Source: Gymnopilus junonius
Taxonomy: Eukaryota > Basidiomycota > Agaricomycetes > Agaricales > Galerinaceae
Direction: 5' to 3'
DNA length: 27,812 nt
NCBI GenBank assembly: GCA_015501075.1
Contig: JADNYJ010000421.1
Location: 1 to 27,812, forward strand
Shown here: one piece after another, positions 10,376-20,889 of the stretch
Layout of the letters: each line of letters starts with the position of its first letter
Position numbering within the stretch: position 1 is the first letter of the stretch
Position numbers and translations under genes: made by a program
Notes under the pieces: model-generated
The model's database searches: none
Seen by the model: the letters and a program-made list of their open reading frames with translations, nothing else
Told to the model about the DNA's origin: nothing

Positions 10376-11899
10376 ATTGATGCCAAAATTCTGGATAATC
10401 ATCCATTACCATCCTATGCAGTTGCATGTCAGTACGTACACAGGACAGACTATAGAAACAATACCAACTTACTTCAAAAGGATGAATGGTAATGAAGACG
10501 TGGCTGATCCAAGCGGCAGCAGCAAACGGATCCATATCGGTATTTTGAACAAGTTCCTAACAGGTCCATCAGAACAGTCAGATGATTAATGCTGAGGGGC
10601 ATAAGCCTACATTGAACCATCTGCAGAATATATTCAACTCAGTCTCGACTTCATCCGAAGGGCAAAATTGTATTTTGATTTCTCAAGGTTGCTGTTACAT
10701 TGGCGCGCGAAGTTTGTCGGGTGACTCCCACATTAAAGTAAGACAATCGATGTCCACGATTTGACTCGGCACAAATGACCCTGCTCGTTTTCATGAGCTG
10801 CGTATGAAGACGGCATATCGACTCCACGGTGAGATTTATAGGCCCGGATTGGAGGATGTAAAATATTTCATTTAATACCTAGGGATAAGGGTCGCTGAAT
10901 GACGTCAGAGATACCCAACCAGCTATGAATTAGTGCACATTATGCGTATCTTGAAGGATTGATATTGCATCATCTCGGTCCCGTACAGCACCATTGATAG
11001 GGTCTTCAATGTCAAAAACTCCGCTTGATTATAAAACCTGAATTGAATCATCCTAGTTGTTGCCTGAAACAAGAAATGTGATAAACAACTTTAAGGCGTA
11101 GAAGTTGAACAGATGAGAGACAGACAGATTCATCGAACTGGACTGTTCCCTCAATGACATTGGTTTCAAGGCAGTGTAAATTGAAAAAATTTGCCTTGAT
11201 GTCCATCGGAGGATCCATTTTCTGCCAATCATCGCGTATACTGGCGATTTGAGCTCGTTGGAGTCTACAATAAGGACAGGTATCCGTGCCTGCTGCTGAT
11301 CGCCAACGTTGACTTGCTGAGATAACCAAGTGATGCATCATTCTTATAAATAAACACTGCAAAGAGAAATCACTTCAGCAATGTGAATTTGACAGTAAAC
11401 ACACATAGTTGCTTATGCTGACGGTCCGCTTCAGCCAAGATGGAAGACCGACATTGCACATCCTAAAGAGAGAACTGTGGATTTCCCAATAGTCCTTGCA
11501 ACTGTAAATTTTGAGCATAAACCTATCGTCCATGGTGCGCCGAAGTGAACTGACCTCACCATATAATATTATGCCAGTAACTTTACTACCTAGTGACATC
11601 AGCATATCAGCCACTCTCAACAAAAGGTATGGAAGTCGATGTTTTTCAAGGAGACATTCCCAGAATCTTGCCGACGTGGCACACGCAAGGCCATCAGAAG
11701 AATCAACTGTAAGAGAGTCCTTAAGCCGCGAGGAGAGCTCAGATACTAAGGCATCTAGGGGCAAGTCCTATGGCAAAGGATATAGTTCAGTGTCACTTAG
11801 AAGGGGATGGGCAACCAGAGTAGTCCGTATGGCGACAGATGAATGCAAGAGCTGTGGATGATCCTCATTGAAATATACAGAAAGATGAAGATTAGACAT
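10376..11899 (-). pseudogene. Fic-domain protein relic (Fic/DOC AMPylase-like), FIC motif interrupted by a stop
   Basis: Fragments in order on the minus strand: start MSNLHLSVYFNEDHPQLL (11899), a Cys pair CPYC, ANFFNLHCLETNVIEGT, GVFDIEDPINGAVRDRDDA, SICRLHTQLMKTSRV, RLSYFNVGVTRQTSRANVT, FCPSDEVETELN and AAWISHVFITIHPFE. After a 59-nt intron (10414-10472) comes DGNG, a stop, then LSRILASIPL. Fic enzymes usually transfer AMP through the motif HPFx(D/E)GNGR. Here the Arg position is TGA (10399-10401), one C-to-T change from CGA. Other defects are an in-frame TAG in the N-terminal part (after ELYPLP), a missing base before GVFDIEDP, another frame shift before IQFCPSDE, and loss of homology after ASIPL. 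The fragments and their order match fungal Fic proteins well, so the identity is fairly sure. The gene should not make an active enzyme. Confidence 0.75.
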
Positions 11900-11926
11900 C
11901 CAAAGAAATGGACAAGTTGTAGACCT

Positions 11927-11948
11927 GTGACTGGTCACTGACTAGTCA
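11927..11948. promoter_or_regulatory. Tandem palindromes upstream of the Fic relic
   Basis: GTGACTGGTCAC (inverted repeat around a 2-nt centre) is followed at once by the perfect palindrome TGACTAGTCA. They lie 28-49 nt upstream of the relic's start codon. Such dyads can be bZIP-type sites, but there is no direct evidence. Confidence 0.3.
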
Positions 11949-11949
11949 C

Positions 11950-12326
11950 GAGTCTAGACAAGTGGTGGAATCGTGATCATTTTTATTTCGGCCATGATGA
12001 CATTACATCAGACGTCGGGTGATGTTCGGCATCCTTCGGCAATCTCTGCCTACCATTCCCGCCGCGGCGCACCGTGTTCATTTCCTTTTTAATGGTTATT
12101 AAGTGGCTGGCACACAGCAAGCTTGAAAGCTACCTGAGCTTTGAACTGCTTTAGTTTGGTACAGAATTGTTGACATCCATGAATCATGAGCGTCTGTCGA
12201 CAAGATGATGTCCATGCGAAATCGGATGGATTAACGATGCAAACATCATTCTTCAAGCAAAAAATACTCAGTACTTGGGTCCATCATTTCGTGCTATTGG
12301 TACCAACCTATACAAAAAATGCAGCA
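11950..12326. other. Intergenic region between the Fic relic and the BBE-like oxidase
   Basis: About 375 nt with no supported gene. It contains the 3' flank of the oxidase (stop at 12327 on the minus strand) and the upstream flank of the Fic relic. Confidence 0.5.
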
Positions 12327-14445
12327 TCAAAACTTGAATCCTCCAGCGTGGCCCATTAAATTAGAAGGATCAACCTTCGCTTTTACTTCCTTAAGCTTTT
12401 CTACATTCTTTCCATACATCTCCTCCAAAGGCGTGCCAGAAATAGCATAATTCGGGTACCTTGGACCTGTCATTATACCATACTTATCAGCAGCATCTTG
12501 TACCTCTTGCGTGACCTTCTTCATGATCTCTTGCAACTCGGCATCGTATTTAGGGTCCTTCCAAGAAAGATAGATAGGGAAAGGAGAGAATGCAATGGAG
12601 CGATCAGGGGGATAGGCACTTGGAGATCCATGTGAAAGGATGTTAGGAAGGAATGGTTCTACTGAATAGGTAAGCAGATTACGCGTTGTCGCGGGAGGTA
12701 TTTTTGATCCCCAACGCTATAACGGATATAATATAAGGAAAAAGAACAAAAGGATTATGCATAAGAGCAGAAAATACCTCGTTCTGCTCCCAAACTGCTT
12801 CCAGCAATTCGCTAGTGTAACGAGACAACCCAACTGTATGAAATGCGCCACTAAACAAACCCTACCAATCAATCTAAAGGTCTTCAAAAATTCACCTCTA
12901 CTTACCGGCGGTCAAGAGATCCCTCATAATACATGGCATTCTGGACAAAATCTAGGAATGTTCTGGTCTTCCAAAGTTCCGATGTTTCTTCCGGTGCAAG
13001 TTCTTGGAAGACATCAAATATACCAGCTGGAGGTGATGGCCCATCATAGAAGGCAATGAAATTGAGGAGCATCTTCAGGGCACCCTTTAAATTCACAGAA
13101 CTCCATAAGACGGGAATCACTTACAGCGGGACCATCAGCTTCCATAGTACCTAAAGATACCAGAATGGCAGCCTTGGGATCAGTAACTCCGTCTATAAAT
13201 TTTTGAACGGCATAAAAGAGCTTTTTTATCTTCTCTTCAATATCAGGGCCCTTGCCGAGCAGCAACAGTGGTCCTCCCTTAAAAAATGAAAGGATAACAT
13301 CAGTATCTCGGTCTGAATAATGTAAATGAATTCAAATTACCCAGACCAACCCTTGAGGGAATGTCTTTATCGTAAAACTGGTTATGATTCCCTATGATGC
13401 ACCATACATAAACTAAAGCAGAAGGTAACAAAAAGCACGCACAAAGTTATTTCCACCTCCCTTGTGGCATATATTCAGCTGAATATGAATACGAAGAAGG
13501 GCACTGGTTACTCACTCTAAGAGCAAAGAAAAGGTCAGGGTCGGATGCTTCAGTAATGTCGACAATAGTGCCGTCAGTCTTGACCAATTCAAATGCTGTG
13601 ACAGTGTCAATTGCCAAGCCATGCTGGTTAGTCTGCCAAGAATACCCTGATGCAAGTGTGAATAATGACAAAGAAGTAGAGTAATAATACCCACCTCCTC
13701 CAAGAATGAAACCGGCCACACCAATATGGGTGACTCTCGCGCCGAGGACGGCAACATTATGTCGAGCGAGCTCCTCGTACACATCATCCCAAATCTGGCC
13801 TGCACCAATAACAGCTGTCTGGGACTCGGGATGATAGACGACCTGGTTAAAGCGCTTCATGGAAATGAGGATGCCAGGTGAAGAAGAGAAACCAGGATTT
13901 CCGGTGTGCCCGCCGCTTTTGACCTGCAAAATTTGAGGTACATCTCATTACAAGGTTACTTTACAAAAGCAAAGTGAGCACGTACACCAAAAGGCATGGG
14001 GGATCCATTGGGCAAGCGGGCTTTTTCAATCCATTTCAACTGCAAATGGAAGTACATGAGTATTGGGAAAATAAGTCGCAGAAAGACAGCATACAATTCT
14101 CGCAACATCTTGAGCCGTATCGGGTTGAACAGTGCATATCGATTCTTGCGAACTCGAGGTGGCCCAGTGGTAGATGTCCTTCAGATATTGATCCTGGCCT
14201 AGACAGCGCTTTAGGCAGCCTTATTTGACCATTGAAAATGAGAAGCTCACCAGGAAACGAGATATTGAAAGCATTTGGGAGTTTGTTCAAAGTGTTCTGT
14301 AATTCATGATCCTTCTGCAAAGAGTCGGTGTCGATGGTACTGATGAAGGCATAATATAGGTAGGAACAAGTAGCGATGAGTTATCTTCAAATTACAAGCA
14401 TTGCAAAAGGAACGAACCCAGAGCCTTAACGGAACAACTTAGCAT
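12327..14445 (-). CDS. BBE-like FAD-linked oxidoreductase (AA7-type), intact
   Basis: Twelve exons, all phases consistent, give 506 residues: 14445-14396, 14339-14251, 14198-14095, 14039-13986, 13923-13695, 13646-13516, 13460-13443 (18 nt), 13391-13341, 13277-13125, 13084-12906, 12850-12778 and 12716-12327. A short hydrophobic leader (MLSCSVKALGSFLLQC) suggests secretion. The FAD-binding PCMH domain follows: VKSGGHTGNPGFSS (His about 105 is the expected covalent FAD site), GAGQIWDDVYEEL, LGGGYSWQTNQHGL, then GGGNNFGIITSFT. The C-terminal BBE segment ends with YPNYAISGTPLEEMYG and VKAKVDPSNLMG. Family members oxidise alcohols, sugars or alkaloid-like substrates and produce H2O2. The substrate is unknown here. 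No second FAD-linking Cys is apparent, so attachment may be single. A decayed partial duplicate lies just upstream (15313-15718). Confidence 0.92.
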
Positions 14446-15312
14446 AATTAAAGTATTAGAAAATCGCCAGCACTCACCCTCCCTATGTGATATATCCTCG
14501 ACGGAGTCCTTGGACAAGCCTTCTTTTCCTGAGTTGGTATCGATATACATGTTAATTGAGGGATGATGGTGTGCTTCCTCAAATGAAGGTCCCTTTATAG
14601 TTGGCGGCAGGAGACCCTTTCCATTCTCTGTGTCACGGCTAAAGAACAGCTGGAGCACCTGAGCCTCAAGGTGCCTCAAATGTGCCTCGATCTCCTCATG
14701 GCAGTCTTCTCGAAAGTCAAGTTTTCGAAATCTTCTGATGAAAAGATATATCAGCCTTGATTTATGAAAGGTGCTGTGACAAGGATCCACTTACATTCCA
14801 GCGTTTTGCTACTAGTCATCCAATTTCGCTTGAATGAATGGGTTGCGGAAATCAGGTCAGCCTTGCTGCGACGCCTTCTCATGCACTTCCGCGGCTGTGA
14901 GGCAACTTCCAATGGGAGTCAGCTCTGGCTCAAAGAGACATCGGGGTTGATTGTACGCCGTCAGGAACAGGCCCATAAAACTTGAAAATGCCGTTAAATT
15001 GGGCTTTCATGTGTCGTTCAGTAGGCACAGTCTGACACCATACTTAATGTGGGATATCAAGTGAAACAAAAGAGCTGGTCACGGATTTGTTACGAAGCCT
15101 GAGGAACTCAAGCGAGAATGGAGATTGGACCTTGGTACACTGAGCTGCAGCACAGCGGCAGGCACGAACGGTCACAAGCTCGTGATCACAATAGTCATGT
15201 TAAGTTGAAAGTTTTATGACATTGATAATTTCGTATAATTTTCATAGTCCTTCTAAACCGATGCTATCAGAGAAAGATGCGCATACCAATGATACAGAAT
15301 ATCACAGTTTAA
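14446..15312. other. Region without a recognised gene, upstream of the BBE-like oxidase
   Basis: About 870 nt. The minus-strand frame 14392-14790 extends open upstream of the oxidase start and contains a charged stretch (about EEIEAHLRHLEAQVLQLF) that could be helical, but I recognise no family. The oxidase start was placed at 14445 because a signal-peptide-like leader begins there. The oxidase promoter must lie here; no clear TATA box was seen. Confidence 0.45.
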
Positions 15313-15718
15313 TCAGAATTTGAATCCACCAGCCAGTCCCATGACATCAGAAGGATCGACCCTCGCTTTGATCTTCTTCAACTTCTCAACATTTTCTCCG
15401 TGCATTGCCTCCAAAGGCGTGTCAGTAATAGCATAATTCGGGTAGAAAGGGCTGACTACTATTCCATCCTTCTCAGCTGCGTTCTGAATCCGTTGAGCAG
15501 CGGTCTTCGTGAACTTTTGCAACTGGGCATCGTAGATTGGGAAAGGAGAAAAGGCGACAGAACGATTAGACGGATAAGCACTTGGAGAGCCATGCGAAAG
15601 AACATTTGGGAGGAATGGTTCAACCGAATAGGTGAGTAGTTTACGGGAGGTTGCATCGTTGGTCGTGCGTGCAGGGTGTGTTATGGCCTGTATAACCACA
15701 TGCAGCCAGAGAGGTAAA
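15313..15718 (-). pseudogene. C-terminal remnant of a second BBE-like oxidase
   Basis: The minus-strand frame reads SRKLLTYSVEPFLPNVLSHG, AYPSNRSVAFSPFPIYDAQL, FYPNYAITDTPLEAMHG and ARVDPSDVMGLAGGFKF. It is nearly collinear with the last exon of the intact oxidase at 12327-14445, with the same C-terminus (GGFKF). It lacks the WKDPKY segment seen in the intact copy. Upstream, across what would be the last intron acceptor (near ATACAG), nothing corresponds to the FAD-binding domain or middle exons, and the sequence to about 16130 is unrelated. This is a truncated tandem duplicate without the cofactor domain, so it cannot be an active oxidase. Confidence 0.8.
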
Positions 15719-16357
15719 AGGGCGACCCCCATCGTCAGCTCCGTCGCTCGAAAAGTACCCACAGGCTGAAGTTCTGGTCGTAGATTATTCGCCTTGGTTT
15801 CAGGTGTACCGTGCTGGTAAGCGTGCTCAATTGATTCGAGTGGACGACAACCTCATGAGACTAAGAGCACCTGGCAGAAGTCAGCTTTTGGAAGACCAGG
15901 GCACACTTTGACATAAGTGTGTCAGATTGGACAGACTTACAACTTACAAGAACTAGGAATCCAGTAAACATCGGTGCAGTCCAATGGTCAGATTTCGCGC
16001 CCTGCGTTAAGGAACACCCTGTTGGGAGATTGAAAACCCTGTACATGGCGACGAAGTATCCGGCTGGAATGATAGATGAGTACGGTGATCCTCATCGTTA
16101 CGATGACCCACTTACTTATGCCCAATAACACTCGCAAAGTCTGATGCCACCCAATATGCTCAGCTGCTTCCCTAACCTCTCAAGATTCTCATCACTTCCT
16201 TAGTCTTCCACCGCTTTGGCGTTACGCGAGAACTTCATTAAGTACGACAAGGTACTTATGGCAGACTTGACACTTGTATCGGGATTGTTCAAGCACCGTC
16301 AGGAACAGACCGCGAGGAGGACGTAAAGCTGGTAAATAACGGCAGGCCACGCACAGA
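15719..16357. other. Unrecognised sequence between the oxidase remnant and F-box-like copy 2
   Basis: About 640 nt. A minus-strand frame at 15861-16046 is open, but neither it nor the plus frame 15919-16128 resembles the missing parts of the oxidase or any family I know. The sequence appears to have replaced the 5' part of the duplicated oxidase gene. The minus-strand frame 16222-16533 overlaps the end of F-box-like copy 2. Confidence 0.45.
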
Positions 16358-17440
16358 TCAAAGCGCAACAAGGAGGCCGAAATGGACTTCAGCTGTTGCG
16401 AAAACAAGCGTTTCCAACGACGGAAAACTAACTCGATCAAAGAAAACATCTGAGAGACCTGTGCCCGGGAAATTGAACTTGAGATCCTGAATATGTTGAT
16501 GAACAACAATATTTTTAGGCATTGAGAAGACAATCTCGCGTTGAACGGTAACCTTGTTGAACCTACAGTGGCGTATCAGTGGGGCTCGCTTCAGCAGTTC
16601 GAAGCTCTGAAGAAACCATGTCTCTACCCAAGTGACGTTACCCCACTCAATAACAATGGATTTGTAACGCATGCTCGACATAAAGACCTTTGCCGGTTTC
16701 GGTATTACGTTCCACATTTTGAAAGAATTGCCGTTAACTCCGCCGTCCGAAGGCTCGAGTCTGATCGACCGGAGGATTGATCCAGATTGAAGACCTCCAC
16801 AGAACAAGGACATAATGTTGGATGGCAGCAGTAGGTCAAGTATTTGCCAACGACTAGATTGCCGGTTAATCACGCTGGCCATGGCGCCGACAGCCTCAAA
16901 CAATTTCGGTTGCTTGTCGCAATAAACCCTAACGACGAGGGGGAGTCCACCTGAACGATCCAACCACGCGCGAATAAAATCGATGTGCCATGGCAAGTTC
17001 GGCGAGTTTAGGCGGGCAAGGATAGACTTCCAGAGACCAGGGGTCGACCATGCAATATTCCGCCAACCTCGACAAACTGCTCCTAAGATCAATGGTGCAG
17101 TGATGTACGCCCAGATAGGCTCAACGGAACTATCGTAGGAAGCCTTCGTATCGAAAGGTATGTGACGGACACGGAACTGAAATATCGACGATATGATCTC
17201 TGGAGGAAGTCGTTTGATAATAGGGTCATGAACACGATTTATTTGAGCCTTCAAGTCCTGGTGTTGCTTTACTAAGTCTGTCATAGTCTTCTGTGCTTCA
17301 AGGAATTTTTGCTTCACTCGACTGGTTCGGAATTCCAACGCCTTTAGCTTGCTACATGGGCTGCAAGGACCACCATGGGACAATCGACAATGCTTAGGTG
17401 GCTTGTGTAAGGGCGGTTGCTGGCAGAAGATACAACCCAT
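16358..17440 (-). CDS. F-box-like protein with CxxC N-terminus (copy 2)
   Basis: A single open frame of 360 residues without introns. Cys3, Cys6, Cys18, Cys26 and Cys29 form a compact Cys cluster (CIFC / C-x7-C-x2-C) that may bind zinc. Residues about 32-66 look like a coiled coil. From residue 71, HDPIIKRLPPEIISSIFQF followed by GAVCRGWRNIAWSTPGLW fits an F-box-like domain. The rest (RSGGLPLVVRVYC, SRWQILDL) is the leucine-rich region usual in mushroom F-box proteins. The frame stops soon after VSFPSLETLVF, earlier than the region covered by the paralogue at 5519-7052, so the C-terminal repeats may be truncated. The presumed role is substrate recruitment to an SCF ubiquitin ligase; the target is unknown. 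Confidence 0.75.
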   Translation of the reverse strand: MGCIFCQQPPLHKPPKHCRLSHGGPCSPCSKLKALEFRTSRVKQKFLEAQKTMTDLVKQHQDLKAQINRVHDPIIKRLPPEIISSIFQFRVRHIPFDTKASYDSSVEPIWAYITAPLILGAVCRGWRNIAWSTPGLWKSILARLNSPNLPWHIDFIRAWLDRSGGLPLVVRVYCDKQPKLFEAVGAMASVINRQSSRWQILDLLLPSNIMSLFCGGLQSGSILRSIRLEPSDGGVNGNSFKMWNVIPKPAKVFMSSMRYKSIVIEWGNVTWVETWFLQSFELLKRAPLIRHCRFNKVTVQREIVFSMPKNIVVHQHIQDLKFNFPGTGLSDVFFDRVSFPSLETLVFATAEVHFGLLVAL

Positions 17441-19020
17441 CCTTTGCGATGTAAGTATCTGTAGTCAATGTCAATGATGCCTAAAATCAGGCAGACATTG
17501 CGGAGACCTACGAAACTATATCCCTCTTTCCTGACCTGGATTTATTGTCAGCCAACGTCGGACAAAGAAGCAGAAGACCCGTAGAGAAGTACTTCGTACT
17601 TGTCGAGTTGGACGTGTTTAGTTGAAAAACTGGGTGAGGGGACTCTCGAGTGAGGAGTGACGCGAAGCGAATTATCACGTGCGCTTCGGCCTACAGTCGT
17701 CAGAAAACCCAACTCGACTCTGAATCTGAACCACATCCCTATTCATATCCTCCTGGGTCCCTTCTATATTTTGGCTACGAACTGCGCACAATCCCAGGAT
17801 CCCCGACTAATCCCTTCGATTTACTGAGGCAATGTTCAGTGGACTGTGATCTTGCGCCGTTACGACGAAAACAGTCCTGGTGCCTTGCGATTCTTGTGCA
17901 TCACCTCAAAAGAGAGTCTCCCAATTGGGTCTCTCTTTCACAGGTCAGCCATTAGATAGAGGACAGAAATTACTAGCACTTAACGTACACGGTTATTTGC
18001 CTCTAACTGTGCTGAGCAGCGCATTCTGGGAGAGACTCGCACTATCTCACGGTAAATTCCTATGGCAATCCTAACGGAACCGGATCTTTGATCTTGCCTG
18101 AGATGGCGCCGATGTTGGGAAACGAAGGCCTTGAACGCTGCGCAATGCTAAAAAATGTTGCGTCTGATGAAGTGTTCGCTTCTTCCATTCCGCCTGCGAA
18201 GATACCACGCTACTACGCACAAAGGCGCAATCCTCTGCCTGTGCTCAGAAGCACATGGCGTCATCGGGCGGTGACCCCTTTCCACCCAGGTCTATTGATT
18301 ATCTACACGACATTCAAAACGTTCATGTCATGGCTCCTGGATTTGACACGCAAGTTCTCTCGAGCGTCGGCACACTCGAACTTCCGCTTGACGAATCTCT
18401 GGGATCCTGTTCGTATAGCGTTGACTTACCGGGGCCTGTCCAGTTTTGGCTAGCCTTTTCTTCGAAAAATCGTCGTGGTGACGGTTGGGTCTTTGACGAC
18501 ATCATCTGTGGGTACATGACGCGGGGTATCTTACACTTAAGTGTTAAAATTCAAAACTTCTTACTTTGGTAGCATTTTAAGCCCCTTCTCAAAGGAATCT
18601 CTGACGTACGGGATGCTGCAGGATGCCTCCAAGGAAGCTGACGACAGTTTGGAACACCAGCTTCCATTTGCGCAGATTTATTTATAAACCTCTGTCGCTA
18701 GCTCTAGCTCTATGGAAGCTTTAATGGGAATACTTTCTCAGATCACGACTAGAACAGTGTCAGCCGTCCGTCCGTTAAGCAGCTCTGGGAGTTTCTTATT
18801 CCTTATCTATGATATGATGTTCGGTTCTACGGAACACACCGTCTCCACAAGAATAGAGAAAACGTATGGCCTCCATCTGCTTCCACCGTATAATTATATC
18901 ATGCTGGCTATCATGCCCCCAAAATAAGTGCGCACTCAATTTGCTACCAAGCTGACATGACCTTTTTATATCTTTCCTCTAGAAACTGACCAGACTACAA
19001 CAGAGTACAGCCTCAAGTTT
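17441..19020. other. Long region without a recognised gene
   Basis: About 1.6 kb. Open frames exist on the plus strand (17650-17955, 18088-18453, 18255-18572). One contains VMAPGFDTQVLSSVGTLELP and GPVQFWLAFSSKNRRGDGW, which looks protein-like, but I can assign no family and no consistent exon chain. The 5' flank of F-box-like copy 2 lies at the left end. Confidence 0.45.
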
Positions 19021-19027
19021 TTAGCCG

Positions 19028-19036
19028 ATATATAAG
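19028..19036 (+). promoter_or_regulatory. TATA box of the aspartic protease
   Basis: ATATATAAG lies about 88-96 nt upstream of the ATG at 19124. It is followed by a C/T-rich leader with repeated CTCAC, the usual layout for a well-expressed fungal gene. Confidence 0.6.
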
Positions 19037-19123
19037 CTTCCAAAGTGTCGTTCAATTATTCTCCCAATCTTCTACTCACACCTACTCACTCACACTTCTA
19101 ATCACTCTAATTTGAAAGAAAGG

Positions 19124-20889
19124 ATGTCGACTGTCGTCATTAACGCCGTTCCTTTCCGCACCCACTTGAAGCAAGGTGCTCAGCGTCTCCTCGCACACGA
19201 CAAAGCTCGTGCTGCAAAGTTCCTCCAAGGCTTGCACCCTCACGGACCTGTGGGTAGTATCGCCGCCACGGCGTCGACTCATCCACACCACCATCACCAC
19301 CATCATCGCAAGCCTCGCCATGCAGCTGCCGGAGGAGATGCGGAAACTGCCCCCGCCACCGCCGAGCCGGCTCCTGTCCCCCCTGCTGGTGACCCTCAAG
19401 CTGCGGACGACTCCATTGATGTAACGGATGCTGGTTAGTCGGTTTATTGAATCTGTCGGCTGAATCGATGACGAGCTGACCACTGTTTTAGGTGTAACGT
19501 ACACTACGTCGGTTGGCGTTGGAAGTCCCGCCACGCAGTTTACGCTCTTAATTGACACTGGTAAATATCGTCATTTTAGTGCCTTCTTTAGAATCGTTGT
19601 TCATCGTGATGTTTTACAGGAAGCTCCAACACGTGAGGTCATTAAGCAAACCCTTGAACCCTTTCATTGACTGAGTAATAGCTGGGTTGGCGCTGGCACG
19701 AAATACAAGCAGACACAGACCAGCAAGAGTACTCGCAACACTGTCGTACGTTTAACATTCGTCCAATTTACCCCATCAGTCTCTTACCTCCGTTGTTTAC
19801 AGAATGTCACTTACGGATCTGGATCCTTTTCGGGAACTGAATGTAATGCGCCACACTTCTTGGCATTTCGTAACGTACCACTAATCATTGATATCGATCT
19901 CTGCTCTTATACAGTTACCGACCAAGTCACCTTGGGCTCTGGCCTTGTCATCCAGAATCAATCCATCGGTGTGGCTCAGAGGGCTTCTGGGTTCAGTGAC
20001 GTTGATGGAATTCTTGGGTGGGTGCTTATTCTTCGACCCTCTTTGGATAATCACTTATTCGCTTAATTTAGCATTGGCCCAGTCGATCTGACAGAAGGAA
20101 CTGTATCCAACACAACCACTGTCCCGACTGTGACCGACAACCTATTTGCACAGGGGACCATCCCTCAAGAGTCCATCGGTATCTCCTACGAACCCACCAC
20201 CTCTGAAGGATCCGTGAACGGTGAACTCACCTTCGGAGGGGTCGACGACACCAAAATCACTGGCGACGTCAGCTTTGTGCCCATCACTTCCACCTCGCCT
20301 GCTAGTAATTACTGGGGCATTGATCAGACCGTATCTTACGGAGGTAGTTCTGAAGCCATATTGCAGTCCTCTGGCATTGTTGATACCGGAACCACTTTGC
20401 TCCTCATTGCTACTGATGCCTTCCAAGCCTACCAGAAGGCCACTGGTGCCAAGTTAGACCAGTGAGTTTCGTACATGACAACTGACAAGCCCTGTCTAAC
20501 AGCGCTTTTATAATAGGACCACCGGTCTTTTGACAGTTACAGAGCAGCAATTCGAAAATCTGCAAAGCTTATTCTTCAACATCGGCGGAACGACTTTCGA
20601 GTTCACTCCCAATGCCCAGATCTGGCCTCGCTCTCAGAACGCTGCTCTAGGTGGAGAAGAAGGAAAAATTTACCTTATCACCGCCGACCTAGGAAGCAAC
20701 AGTGGGTCTGGACTTGACTTCATCAGTGCGTCTTCTCTGTTTCAAAATGCAAATTCTAGATTTAGCTGATCTCAACTGACTTTAACAGACGGATTTGTCT
20801 GGCTCCAGCGATTCTACAGCGTGTTCGACACCACTAACACTCAAGTCGGAATCGCCACGACTCCGTTCACCGATGCCACCACTAATTAG
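19124..20889 (+). CDS. Polyporopepsin-like aspartic protease (family A1)
   Basis: Nine exons with consistent phases give 432 residues: 19124-19433, 19492-19560, 19620-19632 (13 nt), 19682-19745, 19803-19842, 19915-20017, 20072-20461, 20517-20725 and 20789-20889. Both catalytic motifs are present: DTGSSNTWVG (Asp about 125, split over three exons) and DTGTTLLLI (Asp about 304). The flap is YGSGSFSGTE. VTDNLFAQGTIP, ITSTSPASNYWGI and RFYSVFDTTNTQVGIAT strongly match the secreted milk-clotting protease polyporopepsin. The first ~103 residues are a pro-segment-like region (NAVPFRTHLKQGAQRLL) with a run of seven His and an Ala/Pro/Glu-rich linker. No hydrophobic signal peptide is visible at the chosen start, so the protein may use an unannotated upstream exon, be vacuolar or intracellular, or leave the cell by another route. 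Confidence 0.92.

Noticed and set aside
10399..10401. Programmed readthrough or recoding of TGA in the FIC motif
   Set aside because: The gene has another in-frame stop, frame shifts and a lost 3' end, so simple decay explains it better.
14460..14790. N-terminal extension of the BBE-like oxidase
   Set aside because: The frame is open upstream, but the protein is unlike the family, and a good signal-peptide-like start is present at 14445.
18088..18572. Overlapping plus-strand open frames as a gene
   Set aside because: No recognisable domain, no consistent exon chain and no strong start context; reported only as unassigned sequence.
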